A stretch of 64,000 nucleotides of DNA from Segatella copri (GCF_009494395.1 NZ_VZCB01000011.1:1-64000), one strand, 5' to 3'; positions 1 through 9,346 are shown, counted from the stretch's first letter. Numbers and translations: made by a program. Notes: generated by a model not told the origin, from the letters alone.

Positions 1-37
1 ATTGGCTATATCCTAGCCTTTTCAGGCCCGATGATTT

Positions 38-1390
38 CTAAACGGGACAGCAGTGCTTTTTGTTATTACTATTTGTTCTATTGAGATATGCCTTCATAAT
101 TGCTATACGAGCTATACAAACATTGTCTTTGCTGCTAGTCTCTGCTCTTATTCTGCAAATACATGCAGAAAACAAGGTGAAAGGATATGCCTTCCCTTGG
201 AAGATACTCTTGACTATTGATTCTGTGAGATTTGGAGTGATATTATTTCTCCATTTCCCGTCATTACTATGGCGTGTTACTGCAGCCAACATACTATTAA
301 TTCCCATATATGGCTTCTTGTCTCGACGAGTATCAATAACTTCCATATCTTTAAAATGACGTAGAATCATTCCTGCAAATTCTTTTAAAGAGCATTCAGA
401 CCAGTAAACAACAGCAATTCGTGCTGCGTTTGGAGCAAGTCCAAGTATATAGAATCTATCGTCCAAAGAAGTCTTCAAACTTCCCGAATCTATAGAAGCA
501 AAGACTTTACGCACTTGCTCTATTTTGGCGTTAGGGTCGTCCAACTCTTCGTCGGTTATTCCCAACAAGTCAAACAGACTCTCCTCTGTCTGTTCAGCAA
601 CCTTGGAATTAGAAGAAGCCCAAAATACGAAAGTTCGGTCTCCTACACCAAATTTGTTATGCGACCCTTTTTGCAGCATAGCATTAAGAGCAGTTGTATA
701 GGCAAATTCTGCATTTTTACCAATTGGAGCATTGAAACCTTGTTCTTTTCCATAAGAATCAAAACCGCGATCCGTTTTAAAAGAAACTAAAGGCCCCGTA
801 TCTTTTGTTAACTTTATCGTGGAATGAAGTCTTGATATAGAGTTTTTCTGTCCAGTTACTAAACATATTCCATTCATACCCTCGTCATTTCGATTCAAAA
901 CTAAATCCCATACAGTCTTATCTTCTGCTGCAATTTTAAATTCACCTTGCAGCAAAAACGATATGTTTTTGTTGGACTTAAGCATCTCGTCATATAACAA
1001 ATCCTTTTTGATAGTTTCTTCTATGGCACCATTATTCTTATAGAATTTAGCTATGGCATCTAAATAACTATCATTAACAGCTTGCTCTTTAAATGCAGCA
1101 ATCATATTAATAAAAGTTTTATTTTTCTTAGAACTTTCACCAGAACCTCCTATAACATACTCATAATTATCCCAAAGATAATTTGGAATATATTTTTTAC
1201 CACTGCGCTTTACAGTTTGTAATACTATAAAAGCTTGAGCGGTCTTTTTATCTTTCATTCTACTTTCTATTCTAAGAAAAGAACCATCTTTATCTATCAC
1301 GATAAGGTAGCCAATCTCTTTTAGTTCTAAGCCCTTTTGGGCTAAACCTTCACATCTATTATAATAGTCATATAATGCTCGTAATATCAT
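38..1390 (-). pseudogene. cas8c: Type I-C Cascade large subunit Cas8c (Csd1), C-terminally truncated
   Basis: Cas8c is the large subunit of the type I-C Cascade complex, which recognises the PAM and holds target DNA. The 450-residue product opens with the typical Csd1 start MILRALYDYYNR and keeps family blocks such as the segment around NGICLVTG near residue 175 and the late FTLFSACICRIRAE region. Family members usually run to about 570-650 residues and end after an AYLNR-like block with a conserved tail. Here AYLNR is followed by about 14 unrelated residues and a TAG at 38-40. Neither of the other two frames across bases 1-37 restores a recognisable Cas8c tail. I infer a break by insertion or rearrangement at about base 60. 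The start overlaps the cas5c stop by 4 nt (ATGA), so the gene was translationally coupled. The identity is fairly sure; loss of function is an inference. Confidence 0.82.
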
Positions 1391-2112
1391 TTTAAAATCT
1401 CCTCACTGTTAATTGGTGGAACAATAATTACGCCATCTTTCATTTGTGGACGATAGAACATTGGCTGGATGTTCTTCTTATCAGCAAAGTCCATATCATA
1501 GAGCATGATTCCTAAGTCTTTAGTACCACCTTGCCCTTCAGATATTGGTGGAGTCAATGCCTCATCATCAGGATTAACGAGACGGAAAGAGGCAGAGAAC
1601 TCACGAGTACCAAGATAAGGCTGGTTGAAACATTGTCCTTTGCTTGCTCTACGCTCAAATATCTGATAATACTTCATCGGATTCTCATCTTTACCCGGCT
1701 CATGAGAAAACAAATCTCCTTCCGCCTTTCGCTTCGATACTGAACGGAACTCCATCTTTGCCCAAATTCGATAATAAACATCTTTTAAAAGCAAACTATT
1801 TTTCTGTTGACGATTTACAAGCTTATTATCTTTATCAACTTCATCAATATAAAATGCTTTGATGGTTCTAACACTCGCTGTTGATCCTATTTCATTACGT
1901 CTCACAGAAGTCCATTTGATAGGTTTCAACACCTCTATCTTGGTTATCTGCCAATGAATGGCAGGCTTCCAAAATATAGCCTCGAATATAGCTCGTGCTG
2001 CTGATGGGGTAATCACATCATAGCTAACACGTTCAACTTTAAATTCGGGTCTTGTAAAGCAAGCCATATCGCCCCACACCTCCAAACAATATTCTTTATC
2101 AGTATATTCCAT
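1387..2112 (-). CDS. cas5c: Type I-C CRISPR protein Cas5c (Cas5d)
   Basis: In type I-C systems Cas5c replaces Cas6: it cuts the pre-crRNA repeat and stays bound to the crRNA 5' handle in Cascade. The 241-residue product starts MEYTDKEYCLEVWGD and carries the typical N-terminal block CFTRPEFKVERVSYDVITPS followed by ARAIFEAIFWKP, which marks the Cas5d family. The length matches the family (about 220-250). I chose the ATG at 2110-2112. A longer open frame begins at 2181, but its extra 23 residues lie inside the upstream gene and do not look like Cas5. The start lies 4 nt after the BRO/DinD-like gene's stop (2117), and the end overlaps cas8c by 4 nt, so the three genes form one tight operon. Confidence 0.9.
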   Translation of the reverse strand: MEYTDKEYCLEVWGDMACFTRPEFKVERVSYDVITPSAARAIFEAIFWKPAIHWQITKIEVLKPIKWTSVRRNEIGSTASVRTIKAFYIDEVDKDNKLVNRQQKNSLLLKDVYYRIWAKMEFRSVSKRKAEGDLFSHEPGKDENPMKYYQIFERRASKGQCFNQPYLGTREFSASFRLVNPDDEALTPPISEGQGGTKDLGIMLYDMDFADKKNIQPMFYRPQMKDGVIIVPPINSEEILK

Positions 2113-2116
2113 ATTA

Positions 2117-2989
2117 CTATTTTTCTTCTTCCTTATCGTTACTATTATCTTCCAAACTTTTCTTTGACTGCTGAGCCTCAAAGAATCTTTTTGCAGAAAG
2201 TGGAGAAACTACTTGACGTCCTGTTTTGGATTCGAGTTCCTCTTTTGCAACACGCGCTACATTACCACCTTCTTTAGCACATTGCTTATTTTCATCCAAA
2301 GTCTGAGGATTCTTTGCCTTAGTAATGCTCGTTGTTGAGAGTTCTGCAAGCATGTTAAGAATAAGTTCCTCGTTGGTCATATTGTCACGCAGATTTTCCT
2401 TTTTCAAACCTTTATATCGTTTGTATTCTTTTGTTGTTCTACCAGCCCAAGCCTGATAGATTATATCTGTTAAAGATGCAAACTGTACCCCTTCCTCAAC
2501 ATTATGAAGCTTCCATTGGTCTGTCAAGTCCTTGCGTATCTCAATACTTTTCAAACGTTGGTTAATCCAATTGTCCGAATATCCCAATCGTTTGTAGTCT
2601 ATCATGGCCTGCTGTATACTTAATTCTGGATCTTGCATTTGATCCAGTCTGTCTGCTCCAACTTTAGCAAGCCACATTTTAAAAGGTTCAGCCTTTGGAG
2701 ATGGTACAGACTGAATAATACGTAAGAGTTGCTCTGTATCAGCAACATCCGTTAATCGCATTTTACCATCAGCTGCACGCATTTTCAAAGCGTTACAGTT
2801 TGTAACGGTTTCATTTCCCTCATCTTTAAGTCGCTTCTTTAAGACTCTCCAATAGGTTTGAGGATTAGGACTTTCAGTCAAAACCGCAATAACGTCAACA
2901 ATAGAAAAGTACCATTTTTCCTGATCATCATCCCAAATGGCACGAATCTTATCATCCCCAAATAGCTTTATCGAATTTTTCTTTACCAT
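2117..2989 (-). CDS. BRO-N / DinD-like protein inside the cas operon
   Basis: The 290-residue product has an N-terminal BRO-N domain as in phage antirepressors (about residues 5-125: IKLFGDDKIRAIWDD, YFSIVDVIAVLTES, then a TDVADTEQLLRIIQSVPSPK segment). The C-terminal half resembles the DNA-damage-inducible protein DinD (AWAGRTTKEYKRYKGLKK, the NMTNEELILNMLAE helix, VARVAKEELE). E. coli DinD is known to disassemble RecA filaments, and BRO-N proteins usually bind DNA or repressors. The gene sits between cas3 and cas5c, where type I-C operons normally have nothing. I chose the ATG at 2987-2989, 11 nt after the cas3 stop; an in-frame ATG at 3028 would overlap cas3 by 28 nt. It ends 4 nt before cas5c. 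Co-transcription with cas genes is clear from the spacing; a role in CRISPR control or in DNA repair is inferred. Confidence 0.8.
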   Translation of the reverse strand: MVKKNSIKLFGDDKIRAIWDDDQEKWYFSIVDVIAVLTESPNPQTYWRVLKKRLKDEGNETVTNCNALKMRAADGKMRLTDVADTEQLLRIIQSVPSPKAEPFKMWLAKVGADRLDQMQDPELSIQQAMIDYKRLGYSDNWINQRLKSIEIRKDLTDQWKLHNVEEGVQFASLTDIIYQAWAGRTTKEYKRYKGLKKENLRDNMTNEELILNMLAELSTTSITKAKNPQTLDENKQCAKEGGNVARVAKEELESKTGRQVVSPLSAKRFFEAQQSKKSLEDNSNDKEEEK

Positions 2990-3000
2990 ATCATTTCCAT

Positions 3001-5184
3001 TTAAATAATAATCGATTTGTTCGCCCAATTATTATCGATGCACAAGCCTATATGTTCATCATACTGCTGTTTATAATCGACAACAAAGAGTCCCTCTTTT
3101 TTCTCACTAATGACACCCATATCTAACAAAGCTTTGAAATCTGGCTCGTAGGCACTTATAGTATACTTTGATAATTTCTTCATTAAAGAATATGATGGAC
3201 CTTTTATAAGTATCTGTTGAATAATATCCATACTGTTCTCCCAGCATACTACAACATTTATGCCAACATCTTTTATAAGTTGAAACTTTAGTGCAGCCTT
3301 ATGAAATAGGATTTCGTCTCGCTTATAAAGATCACTCTCCATATCATTAACATCAAAACTGTCTCTCCTGCAATATAGTTGCATGAAGTAAGACCTCATA
3401 GTACTTGGTGCAAACCAATCCAAATTGTCACAAAGACTTAGTCTGGCGTTATTTCCTTGTAAAACTTCAGCAGGGAGATTGTTACATTCTTTAGCCAAAG
3501 AAAAGACATAAGTAGTACTTAAGCCATTCTTTCCTTCTCGATTACATCGACCTGCAGCTTGCAATACAGAGTCAAGTCCAGCTTCTTGCCTATATACAAT
3601 AGGAAAATCTATATCAACTCCAGCTTCTATCAATTGCGTGGAGACAACACGAATAACTTCATTCGTATCGTCCTTTAGAGCATTTTTGAGTTTTTCTAAC
3701 GTCTCGCTAATATGTGCCGGACACATCATCTTTGAAAGATGTAATGTAATCCCTTCTTGTGGCAAACGTGTATAGAGTTCTTTCGCATCACGACGTGTAT
3801 TAACAATACAAAGCACTCTTTTATGCTTGCTCAACATCTCTGCAACCTCATCATAAGTTCTTCCTTCATTATTGATACTTAACTTTACCCTTCGCAACTT
3901 GTCATGCAAATTAAACTCTCGAGGAATGATTTCTGTAATATGGTCAATCCCTTTGAAGGCTGCCTTCGGATTACATCCTTCTATAAGTCCACTTAACACG
4001 GGCTGACTTGCCGTAGTAAACAAGAAAGAAACATTGAATAGTTTATGGTACGTTTTCAATGAATCCACAACAGGTTGAAGATAATCCATCGGAAGTGTCT
4101 GCACCTCATCTAAGATCACTACACTGTTGACTATATTGTGAAGCTTCCTACAAACAGATGGCTTATTGCTAAACATAGATTCAAATAATTGCACATTAGT
4201 CGTTACAATTATCGGATAGTCCCAATTTTCCGTCGCCAACTTCATTTTTTCCTGAAGTCTTTCAGCTTTGATTTGCTCAGGATCCACATTGCTATGATGC
4301 TCCAAAACATTCTCTTCTCCAAAGATGCTCCGTAGAACTGATGCTGTCTGAACTATGATACTTGTATATGGAATGGCTATAATAATTCTTTTCTGACCAT
4401 TTCTGATAGCATGCTTCATTGCCCATACCAAAGAAGACAAAGTTTTTCCTCCACCAGTTGGTACCGTCAAACTATAAAACCCGATTTCAGTATCTGCCAT
4501 TTTAATACATTGCTGCTGGACTTGATTTCTTATAGTATTTACATTAGAATTATCAGCTTTAGCTTTCAAATCCTTCAGTTTATTTTCGAGTAAAGGCAGC
4601 AAATCATATAACGTAGCTTTATTACCTCTTAACATAGAAGATTCTTTATCCATAAAAGCTTCTGTATCAAGAAAGTCAGCATCCACCAGACATGAAAACA
4701 TCATACGAGCTAAATGATGAAAATCATTAGTTTGAATCTTGAAAGCAGGTACATTTAATTTTTCCTTTCCTATATTGATATTAACTTCTGCTGGAATATC
4801 CTGATTAAGAATTCCTTCTATCTCATCATAATCATGTAAGCCTGTATGATGAGACACTATTTGATTAACGAAGAAAACATCAGCAGATTTACCATAAAGT
4901 CTCCGTGCCAAAACTCCACCAATAAATGCATGGTTATAATTACCACAAACTTTAATATCAGGCTCATATCCACTCTCTTTTTTAATATGCTGCTGAAAAG
5001 CATGTGATTCCTTACCCTTGTCATGAAGCTGCCCCAAAACTTTCCCCCATTCACTCATACCAAATTCACCAGCGAAACGAGAAGCAAGCTTAGCTACACC
5101 AACAGAATGTTCCTCATTAGATTGTATAATCCAATGACCTACATTATCTTGATATATATGTGATATTAATTCTGCCATTTTCAT
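3001..5184 (-). CDS. cas3: Type I-C CRISPR helicase-nuclease Cas3
   Basis: Cas3 is recruited by target-bound Cascade and degrades DNA by 3'-5' unwinding and nicking. The 727-residue product has both parts in the usual order. The N-terminal HD nuclease covers about residues 1-200 (LHDKGKESHAFQQH, a later NYNHAF, SHHTGLHD). The superfamily 2 helicase follows, with Walker A VPTGGGKTLSSL near residue 245, a DEVQ Walker B box (VVILDEVQTLP), motif III FLFTTASQP, and motif VI region STQLIEAGVDIDFPIVYRQE with QAAGRCNREG. The length is normal for type I-C. The start MKMAEL at 5184 lies 8 nt after the XRE-ImmA gene's stop; a second ATG two codons on is also possible. All catalytic motifs look intact, so this protein is probably active even though cas8c is broken. 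Confidence 0.95.
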   Translation of the reverse strand: MKMAELISHIYQDNVGHWIIQSNEEHSVGVAKLASRFAGEFGMSEWGKVLGQLHDKGKESHAFQQHIKKESGYEPDIKVCGNYNHAFIGGVLARRLYGKSADVFFVNQIVSHHTGLHDYDEIEGILNQDIPAEVNINIGKEKLNVPAFKIQTNDFHHLARMMFSCLVDADFLDTEAFMDKESSMLRGNKATLYDLLPLLENKLKDLKAKADNSNVNTIRNQVQQQCIKMADTEIGFYSLTVPTGGGKTLSSLVWAMKHAIRNGQKRIIIAIPYTSIIVQTASVLRSIFGEENVLEHHSNVDPEQIKAERLQEKMKLATENWDYPIIVTTNVQLFESMFSNKPSVCRKLHNIVNSVVILDEVQTLPMDYLQPVVDSLKTYHKLFNVSFLFTTASQPVLSGLIEGCNPKAAFKGIDHITEIIPREFNLHDKLRRVKLSINNEGRTYDEVAEMLSKHKRVLCIVNTRRDAKELYTRLPQEGITLHLSKMMCPAHISETLEKLKNALKDDTNEVIRVVSTQLIEAGVDIDFPIVYRQEAGLDSVLQAAGRCNREGKNGLSTTYVFSLAKECNNLPAEVLQGNNARLSLCDNLDWFAPSTMRSYFMQLYCRRDSFDVNDMESDLYKRDEILFHKAALKFQLIKDVGINVVVCWENSMDIIQQILIKGPSYSLMKKLSKYTISAYEPDFKALLDMGVISEKKEGLFVVDYKQQYDEHIGLCIDNNWANKSIII

Positions 5185-5192
5185 TTTTACTT

Positions 5193-6212
5193 TTATAATT
5201 TTCTTGTTCTAGCTTCCATTCTCCTCTCTCTTCCTATTGTCTCTGGAAATTCATATTTACCCCAACCAACTTCCAGCCTGTTCTTCTTGATTTTTTCATC
5301 AAACCACCAGTCGTAGTGTTCACGGGAAATCATGCGGATATCCCAGGCTGCATGTACTTGGGCGGCTATCGATATGCCATATACTTCCCTGAGGTCTATC
5401 ATTTCTTCAAGCATAAGCTCATCTCGCTTTTCACTTCCCATTTCCTCGATTAAAGCCTGCTTGGTAAAGAGGAAAAAGCCAGCAAACTTATTACAGCGCT
5501 TCTCTACGTCTAACTCTGCACTTGCAGGAAAGGTAAGAAGCAGATGAGCTAACTCATGCGCTGCCGTAAAACGGAGACGTTCTATTGTTGTTTTCTCCGG
5601 ACGCATATCGAGAATAATCAGGGGATGCCTCTTATCTGCCCATGTACTCATACCCCATACGTTATCAGGCAATTCTGTTGATAAAATCTTAATGCCTTTT
5701 CGCTCTAATAATCGAAGAACGCCGGAAATCGGTCCATCACCACTATGCCATCGTTTTCTCAAAAGGTCGGCAGCATGTATTGCATCCTCTAGGGTGGAAA
5801 CCTTAGTTCCTTTGATAGGATTCTTAAAAAGGATGTTTTTAAAGTATTTCTCTTCATGAGAGCTAGACTGACAATATATCAAACGCTCCTTGGCAAGATA
5901 CTGCTCTGCCCAAAAAGAGAGCTTTGCTTCAAGTGCTTGCAACTCGTCTTCGGACAACTTGCCATTGGAGGTGGTGCGGAGCATCGGAACATCTATCTTA
6001 AGATTGGTTCCTTCGAAATATGCCTCGCTGATATTGAGGGCTTTGGCTATGGCTTGCAGGGCATCACGCTTAGGGCGCATGATGCCTTTCTCATAACGGG
6101 AGATGCTCTGCTTGGTGATGGCTCCGTTGGTCCGCTCTACGAGTTTATCCATGCTGAGCCCCATCATCAGGCGCGCTTCCCGCAATCTTATTGAAAATGA
6201 GTCATTAGTCAT
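5193..6212 (-). CDS. XRE-family regulator with ImmA/IrrE metallopeptidase domain
   Basis: The 339-residue product joins an N-terminal helix-turn-helix of the XRE/Cro type (residues about 7-62: IRLREARLMMGLSMDKLVER, KQSISRYEKG, LQAIAKALNISEAYF) to a C-terminal zinc peptidase of the ImmA/IrrE family. The peptidase motif is AAHELAHLL (HExxH), and an expected acidic ligand region follows (CNKFAGFFLF). ImmA proteins cleave phage-type repressors in ICEBs1; IrrE/DdrO controls a radiation response. Fused XRE-ImmA proteins are common near toxin-antitoxin and phage genes. I chose the ATG at 6210-6212; a TTG at 6275 would extend into the promoter. The stop lies 8 nt before cas3, so this gene is probably the first gene of the cas operon and may regulate it and itself. 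Confidence 0.85.
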   Translation of the reverse strand: MTNDSFSIRLREARLMMGLSMDKLVERTNGAITKQSISRYEKGIMRPKRDALQAIAKALNISEAYFEGTNLKIDVPMLRTTSNGKLSEDELQALEAKLSFWAEQYLAKERLIYCQSSSHEEKYFKNILFKNPIKGTKVSTLEDAIHAADLLRKRWHSGDGPISGVLRLLERKGIKILSTELPDNVWGMSTWADKRHPLIILDMRPEKTTIERLRFTAAHELAHLLLTFPASAELDVEKRCNKFAGFFLFTKQALIEEMGSEKRDELMLEEMIDLREVYGISIAAQVHAAWDIRMISREHYDWWFDEKIKKNRLEVGWGKYEFPETIGRERRMEARTRKL

Positions 6213-6237
6213 AATTGTTAGTTCTTTAATTTGTTGA

Positions 6238-6253
6238 CAAATATAATAAGAAC
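6238..6253 (-). promoter_or_regulatory. Promoter of the XRE-ImmA/cas operon with candidate operator
   Basis: On the minus strand a TATATTTG element (6238-6245) fits the Bacteroidota -7 consensus TAnnTTTG and lies 25 nt before the XRE-ImmA start. No good -33 TTTG is visible 20 bp upstream (GGTG there). GTTCTT at 6221-6226 and AAGAAC at 6248-6253 form an inverted repeat flanking this element, as an autoregulating XRE repressor's operator might. The operator idea is weak because the arms are only 6 bp. Confidence 0.4.
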
Positions 6254-6414
6254 ACCTAACATTGTCACCAAGCAATATAAAGTTTTAACATTAAAAAGCA
6301 CTTGGATACAGGAAGAACTAGAAGATTTAAGGAGAAAATGGAATTACACATTATTATATTAAGAAAAAGACGTGGTTTTAAAGTTTTTTCCCTTACAGGG
6401 CGCAGGGGTATTAC

Positions 6415-6445
6415 AAACAAAAAACCCAGGGCGATTGCCCTGGGC
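6415..6445 (-). terminator. Rho-independent terminator of the mannanase gene
   Basis: CCCAGGGC (6425-6432) and GCCCTGGG (6437-6444) form a perfect 8-bp stem with a GATT loop. Read on the minus strand it is followed by TTTTTTG, so it suits the GH5 gene ending at 6566. The rest of 6276-6565 holds GC-rich repeat-like sequence and no gene that I can support. Confidence 0.7.
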
Positions 6446-6565
6446 TATGAGCTTCTGCCCTTTACCTTTCCGCTTCGCGCCGGTGACCGTTGGTTCAGGG
6501 CGTAAGGCGGACTGCAAACGAATTTATCCCTTCAAGGCTTAAGGCGGCTGCAGACGAAACAAAAA

Positions 6566-7849
6566 CTACTTTCCTATCTTCTTCATTCTATCAACCTGTG
6601 TCTTAATTACATCAAGCGTTGATTTATCTGTAGAGAAGACGGAATTGAGACCTTGGGCTTCCTGGGCTGGATCGCCGGTATAATCATCTCCTACCTGCCA
6701 CTGCTCGTGCTTCGGCTGGGCAAAACCACCCCAGCCCCAGAAGTTGCAACCGGCAAAATAACCACCAGAGGCGGCATTGTCGCCAACAAGACTGAAGACA
6801 TACTTATAATAACCATCACGACCTTCTGTAGTAGAAGAAGGAGAGAAGGAGAAACCGTCACGAGGATAACCGAACTCTTCCATCACCAACGGCTTACGGA
6901 TGCGACCGCAAACAGCAAGATGCTCATCGATATACTCCTTGGTGTTCTTGCAGGATACGCCCAAATCTTCCAGCAAATGGTCTTTTCTTGCCCAACTCCA
7001 GTTGTAAGGCCACAAATGGATATTGCAATAATCTACATTCCGGTCGGCACAAATGCGTTCCCAGCAATCCAACTCGTTTTCACAACCCCACTTGCCTTCA
7101 CTTCCGATGGAGATGAGATGATTCTTGTCGAGCGAACGGATCAGACGGCTTGTCTCGCCCAGCCATTTCTCGAATGCAGGCAACTGCTCCTTGCTGAAGG
7201 CACGAGGCTCATTGCCTATCTGCCATGACATGATGGCTGGATCGTCCTTATATTTTTTCTTTGTATATCTATTGGTTCTAGTAAGAATGAAACGCACGTA
7301 ATCATAGAAGAGTTGGTGAGCCTTATCACAGGAAGCATACTGAGCCACGAAATTCATGAATGCCGAATAGCCATCCTCATCAGGACGTGGCGCCTTGCCC
7401 AAACCTGCCTGCTCCAGATAATAGCCGTAACCGCCGCTCCATTCCCAGGAATTGTTGAGATAGAGCACAGCCACCATCTTGCGTTTGCCCATCTCCATCA
7501 GGAGATAATCGAGACCGGCAAGTATGGTATCATTATAAACGCCCGGTGCTTCCTGCAAGGTAGGTTCCACCTTGGTCTTCACTCCACGCTTGCCATCGGA
7601 ACCCACCAGGATGCGCAGGTTGTCGATGCCCATCTCCTTCATCTTGTCAAGTTCACGGCAGAGTCGTTCCCGGTTGCCGCCCTGTCCCTCTGAGCCCAGG
7701 ATAGCGCCATACCAGAAGTTGGTGCCTACATAATAATAAGGTTTACCATCACGAACGAAATGTCCGTCCTTTACCTGTACGAAGTCTGACTTTGCAAAGA
7801 GATTGCATGTAGCCAATGCCATCGCCAATAAAACAAATAATTTCTTCAT
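6566..7849 (-). CDS. Secreted GH5-family endo-beta-1,4-mannanase
   Basis: The product has a signal peptide (MKKLFVLLAMALATCNLFA) and a full-length glycoside hydrolase family 5 catalytic domain of about 400 residues. The N-terminal motif FVRDGKPYYYVGTNFWYG matches subfamily 7 mannanases. The acid/base glutamate is in WQIGNEPRAF (about residue 215) and the nucleophile in VMEEFGYPRDG (about residue 323). Such enzymes cut internal beta-1,4-mannosidic bonds of mannan, galactomannan or glucomannan in the periplasm or outside the cell. There is no SusC/D pair or other glycosidase beside it, so it appears to work alone or with a distant utilisation locus. A terminator follows at 6415-6445, and a possible -7 box lies at 7899-7906. 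Confidence 0.88.
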   Translation of the reverse strand: MKKLFVLLAMALATCNLFAKSDFVQVKDGHFVRDGKPYYYVGTNFWYGAILGSEGQGGNRERLCRELDKMKEMGIDNLRILVGSDGKRGVKTKVEPTLQEAPGVYNDTILAGLDYLLMEMGKRKMVAVLYLNNSWEWSGGYGYYLEQAGLGKAPRPDEDGYSAFMNFVAQYASCDKAHQLFYDYVRFILTRTNRYTKKKYKDDPAIMSWQIGNEPRAFSKEQLPAFEKWLGETSRLIRSLDKNHLISIGSEGKWGCENELDCWERICADRNVDYCNIHLWPYNWSWARKDHLLEDLGVSCKNTKEYIDEHLAVCGRIRKPLVMEEFGYPRDGFSFSPSSTTEGRDGYYKYVFSLVGDNAASGGYFAGCNFWGWGGFAQPKHEQWQVGDDYTGDPAQEAQGLNSVFSTDKSTLDVIKTQVDRMKKIGK

Positions 7850-7898
7850 CTATGATTCTGTTTATGATTAAGTTTGAAGTTTATGTAAATATCGGGTG

Positions 7899-7906
7899 CA
7901 AAGATA
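7899..7906 (-). promoter_or_regulatory. Possible -7 element of the mannanase gene
   Basis: TATCTTTG on the minus strand, about 50 nt before the mannanase ATG, fits the Bacteroidota -7 consensus. No convincing -33 element is seen. Confidence 0.4.
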
Positions 7907-7973
7907 ATAAATATGGGCAAGAAAATATGATACTTTCTTGCCCATTCTACATACAAATCCTTATAAATGTCTT

Positions 7974-9242
7974 TTAGTTGCTATAAGCACTCTCACCATG
8001 CTCGTAGATATCGAGACCTTCCTCCTCTACTCTCTTGTCAACACGTACACCTACTGTCTTATCAACTACCTTGAAGATGATGAAGGTAACTACGATGCTA
8101 TAGATGATGCTCACCACGGTGGCTACCACCTGAACCCAAAGCTGATGCCAGTCGCCATAGAGAGCACCTTCAACGCCTTCGGCACCAGTTACATATCTTG
8201 TGGCAAAGACACCGGTGAGGATAGAACCCAGGATACCGCCCATACCATGCACGCCGAAAGCATCGAGGGCATCATCATACTTGAACTTCTCCTTTACTAC
8301 CGCTACCATGAAGAAGCAGACGATGGTGGAAATGATACCGATGCAGAAGGCACCTAAGATATCCGTACTACCTGCTGCCGGAGTGATGGCAACCAAACCG
8401 GCTACAGCACCGGTACAAGCACCTACCGTAGTTGGCTTCTTGTTCACAATCCAGTCGATGAGCATCCAGGTGGTGGCTGCTGCAGCTGTTGCGATATGGG
8501 TTACGAGGAAGGCATTGGCAGCCAGACCATCAGCAGCCAAACCGCTACCGGCATTGAATCCGAACCATCCCAACCAGAGGAACGACATTCCCATGAACAC
8601 GAAGGTGATGTTGTGAGGAGTGATAGGATGACCAGCACGATAATCATCACGCTTGCCTACACAAAGCGCCATGACCAAAGCGGCTACACCGGCATTGATA
8701 TGTACCACGGTACCACCCGCAAAGTCGATGGCTCCCATCTCCTGCAGGAAACCGCCGCCCCATACCCAGTGGGCCATTGGAAGATAGGCGATGATAACCC
8801 AGAGAATGGTGAAAAGTACATAACCGCTGAACTTGACACGCTCGGCGAATGCACCGAGAATCAAGGCTGGAGTAATGAGGGCAAACATGCATTGGAACAT
8901 CAAGAAAGTGAGCTCAGGAATGCCCGTTGGCATGATGGCATCCAAACCGATGCCGTGGAGGAAGCACTTATCGAAACCTCCGATGATGCAAGCCAAAGGG
9001 TTGCCGCTATCCGCATATTCTGTAGAGAAAGCCCAGGAATATCCGAAGGCTACCCATATCAAACTGACTACTGCCACGATGAATACCGTCTGCATCAGGA
9101 TGCTGAGGATATTCTTCTGGCGCACCAAACCGCCGTAAAAAAGTGCAATACCTGGGATTGACATCAAGAGCACCAAGATGGTTGCCATGATCATCCACGC
9201 TGTGTTACCCGTATCGAGTGTTGTCAATAATAAACTGCTCAT
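7974..9242 (-). CDS. amtB: Ammonium transporter AmtB
   Basis: The 422-residue product is an Amt/Rh-family channel for ammonium uptake in the inner membrane. It has about eleven membrane segments, the N-terminal IALFYGGLVRQKN block, the family signature region around FAGGTVVHINAGVAALV, and the two pore histidines in VVHINAG and DAFGVHGMGG. Length and motifs are normal. It lies 104 nt downstream of the PII gene on the same strand, the usual glnK-amtB order, in which uridylyl-free PII plugs the channel when ammonium is abundant. Together with glnN (12476) it forms an ammonium assimilation set. Confidence 0.96.
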   Translation of the reverse strand: MSSLLLTTLDTGNTAWMIMATILVLLMSIPGIALFYGGLVRQKNILSILMQTVFIVAVVSLIWVAFGYSWAFSTEYADSGNPLACIIGGFDKCFLHGIGLDAIMPTGIPELTFLMFQCMFALITPALILGAFAERVKFSGYVLFTILWVIIAYLPMAHWVWGGGFLQEMGAIDFAGGTVVHINAGVAALVMALCVGKRDDYRAGHPITPHNITFVFMGMSFLWLGWFGFNAGSGLAADGLAANAFLVTHIATAAAATTWMLIDWIVNKKPTTVGACTGAVAGLVAITPAAGSTDILGAFCIGIISTIVCFFMVAVVKEKFKYDDALDAFGVHGMGGILGSILTGVFATRYVTGAEGVEGALYGDWHQLWVQVVATVVSIIYSIVVTFIIFKVVDKTVGVRVDKRVEEEGLDIYEHGESAYSN

Positions 9243-9346
9243 ATTTATATCTTATAGTTAAATTAGAATACAATATAGTCTCTCAAATATAAACTTCAAT
9301 ACCAATCATAAAGTTCAATGTTCAAACCTCAAAGTTCAAAGTATCT

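Noticed and set aside
2117..2989. BRO/DinD-like gene as a leftover of a prophage
   Set aside because: No other phage gene is near, and the gene is fitted between cas3 and cas5c with gaps of 11 and 4 nt, which points to a settled operon member.
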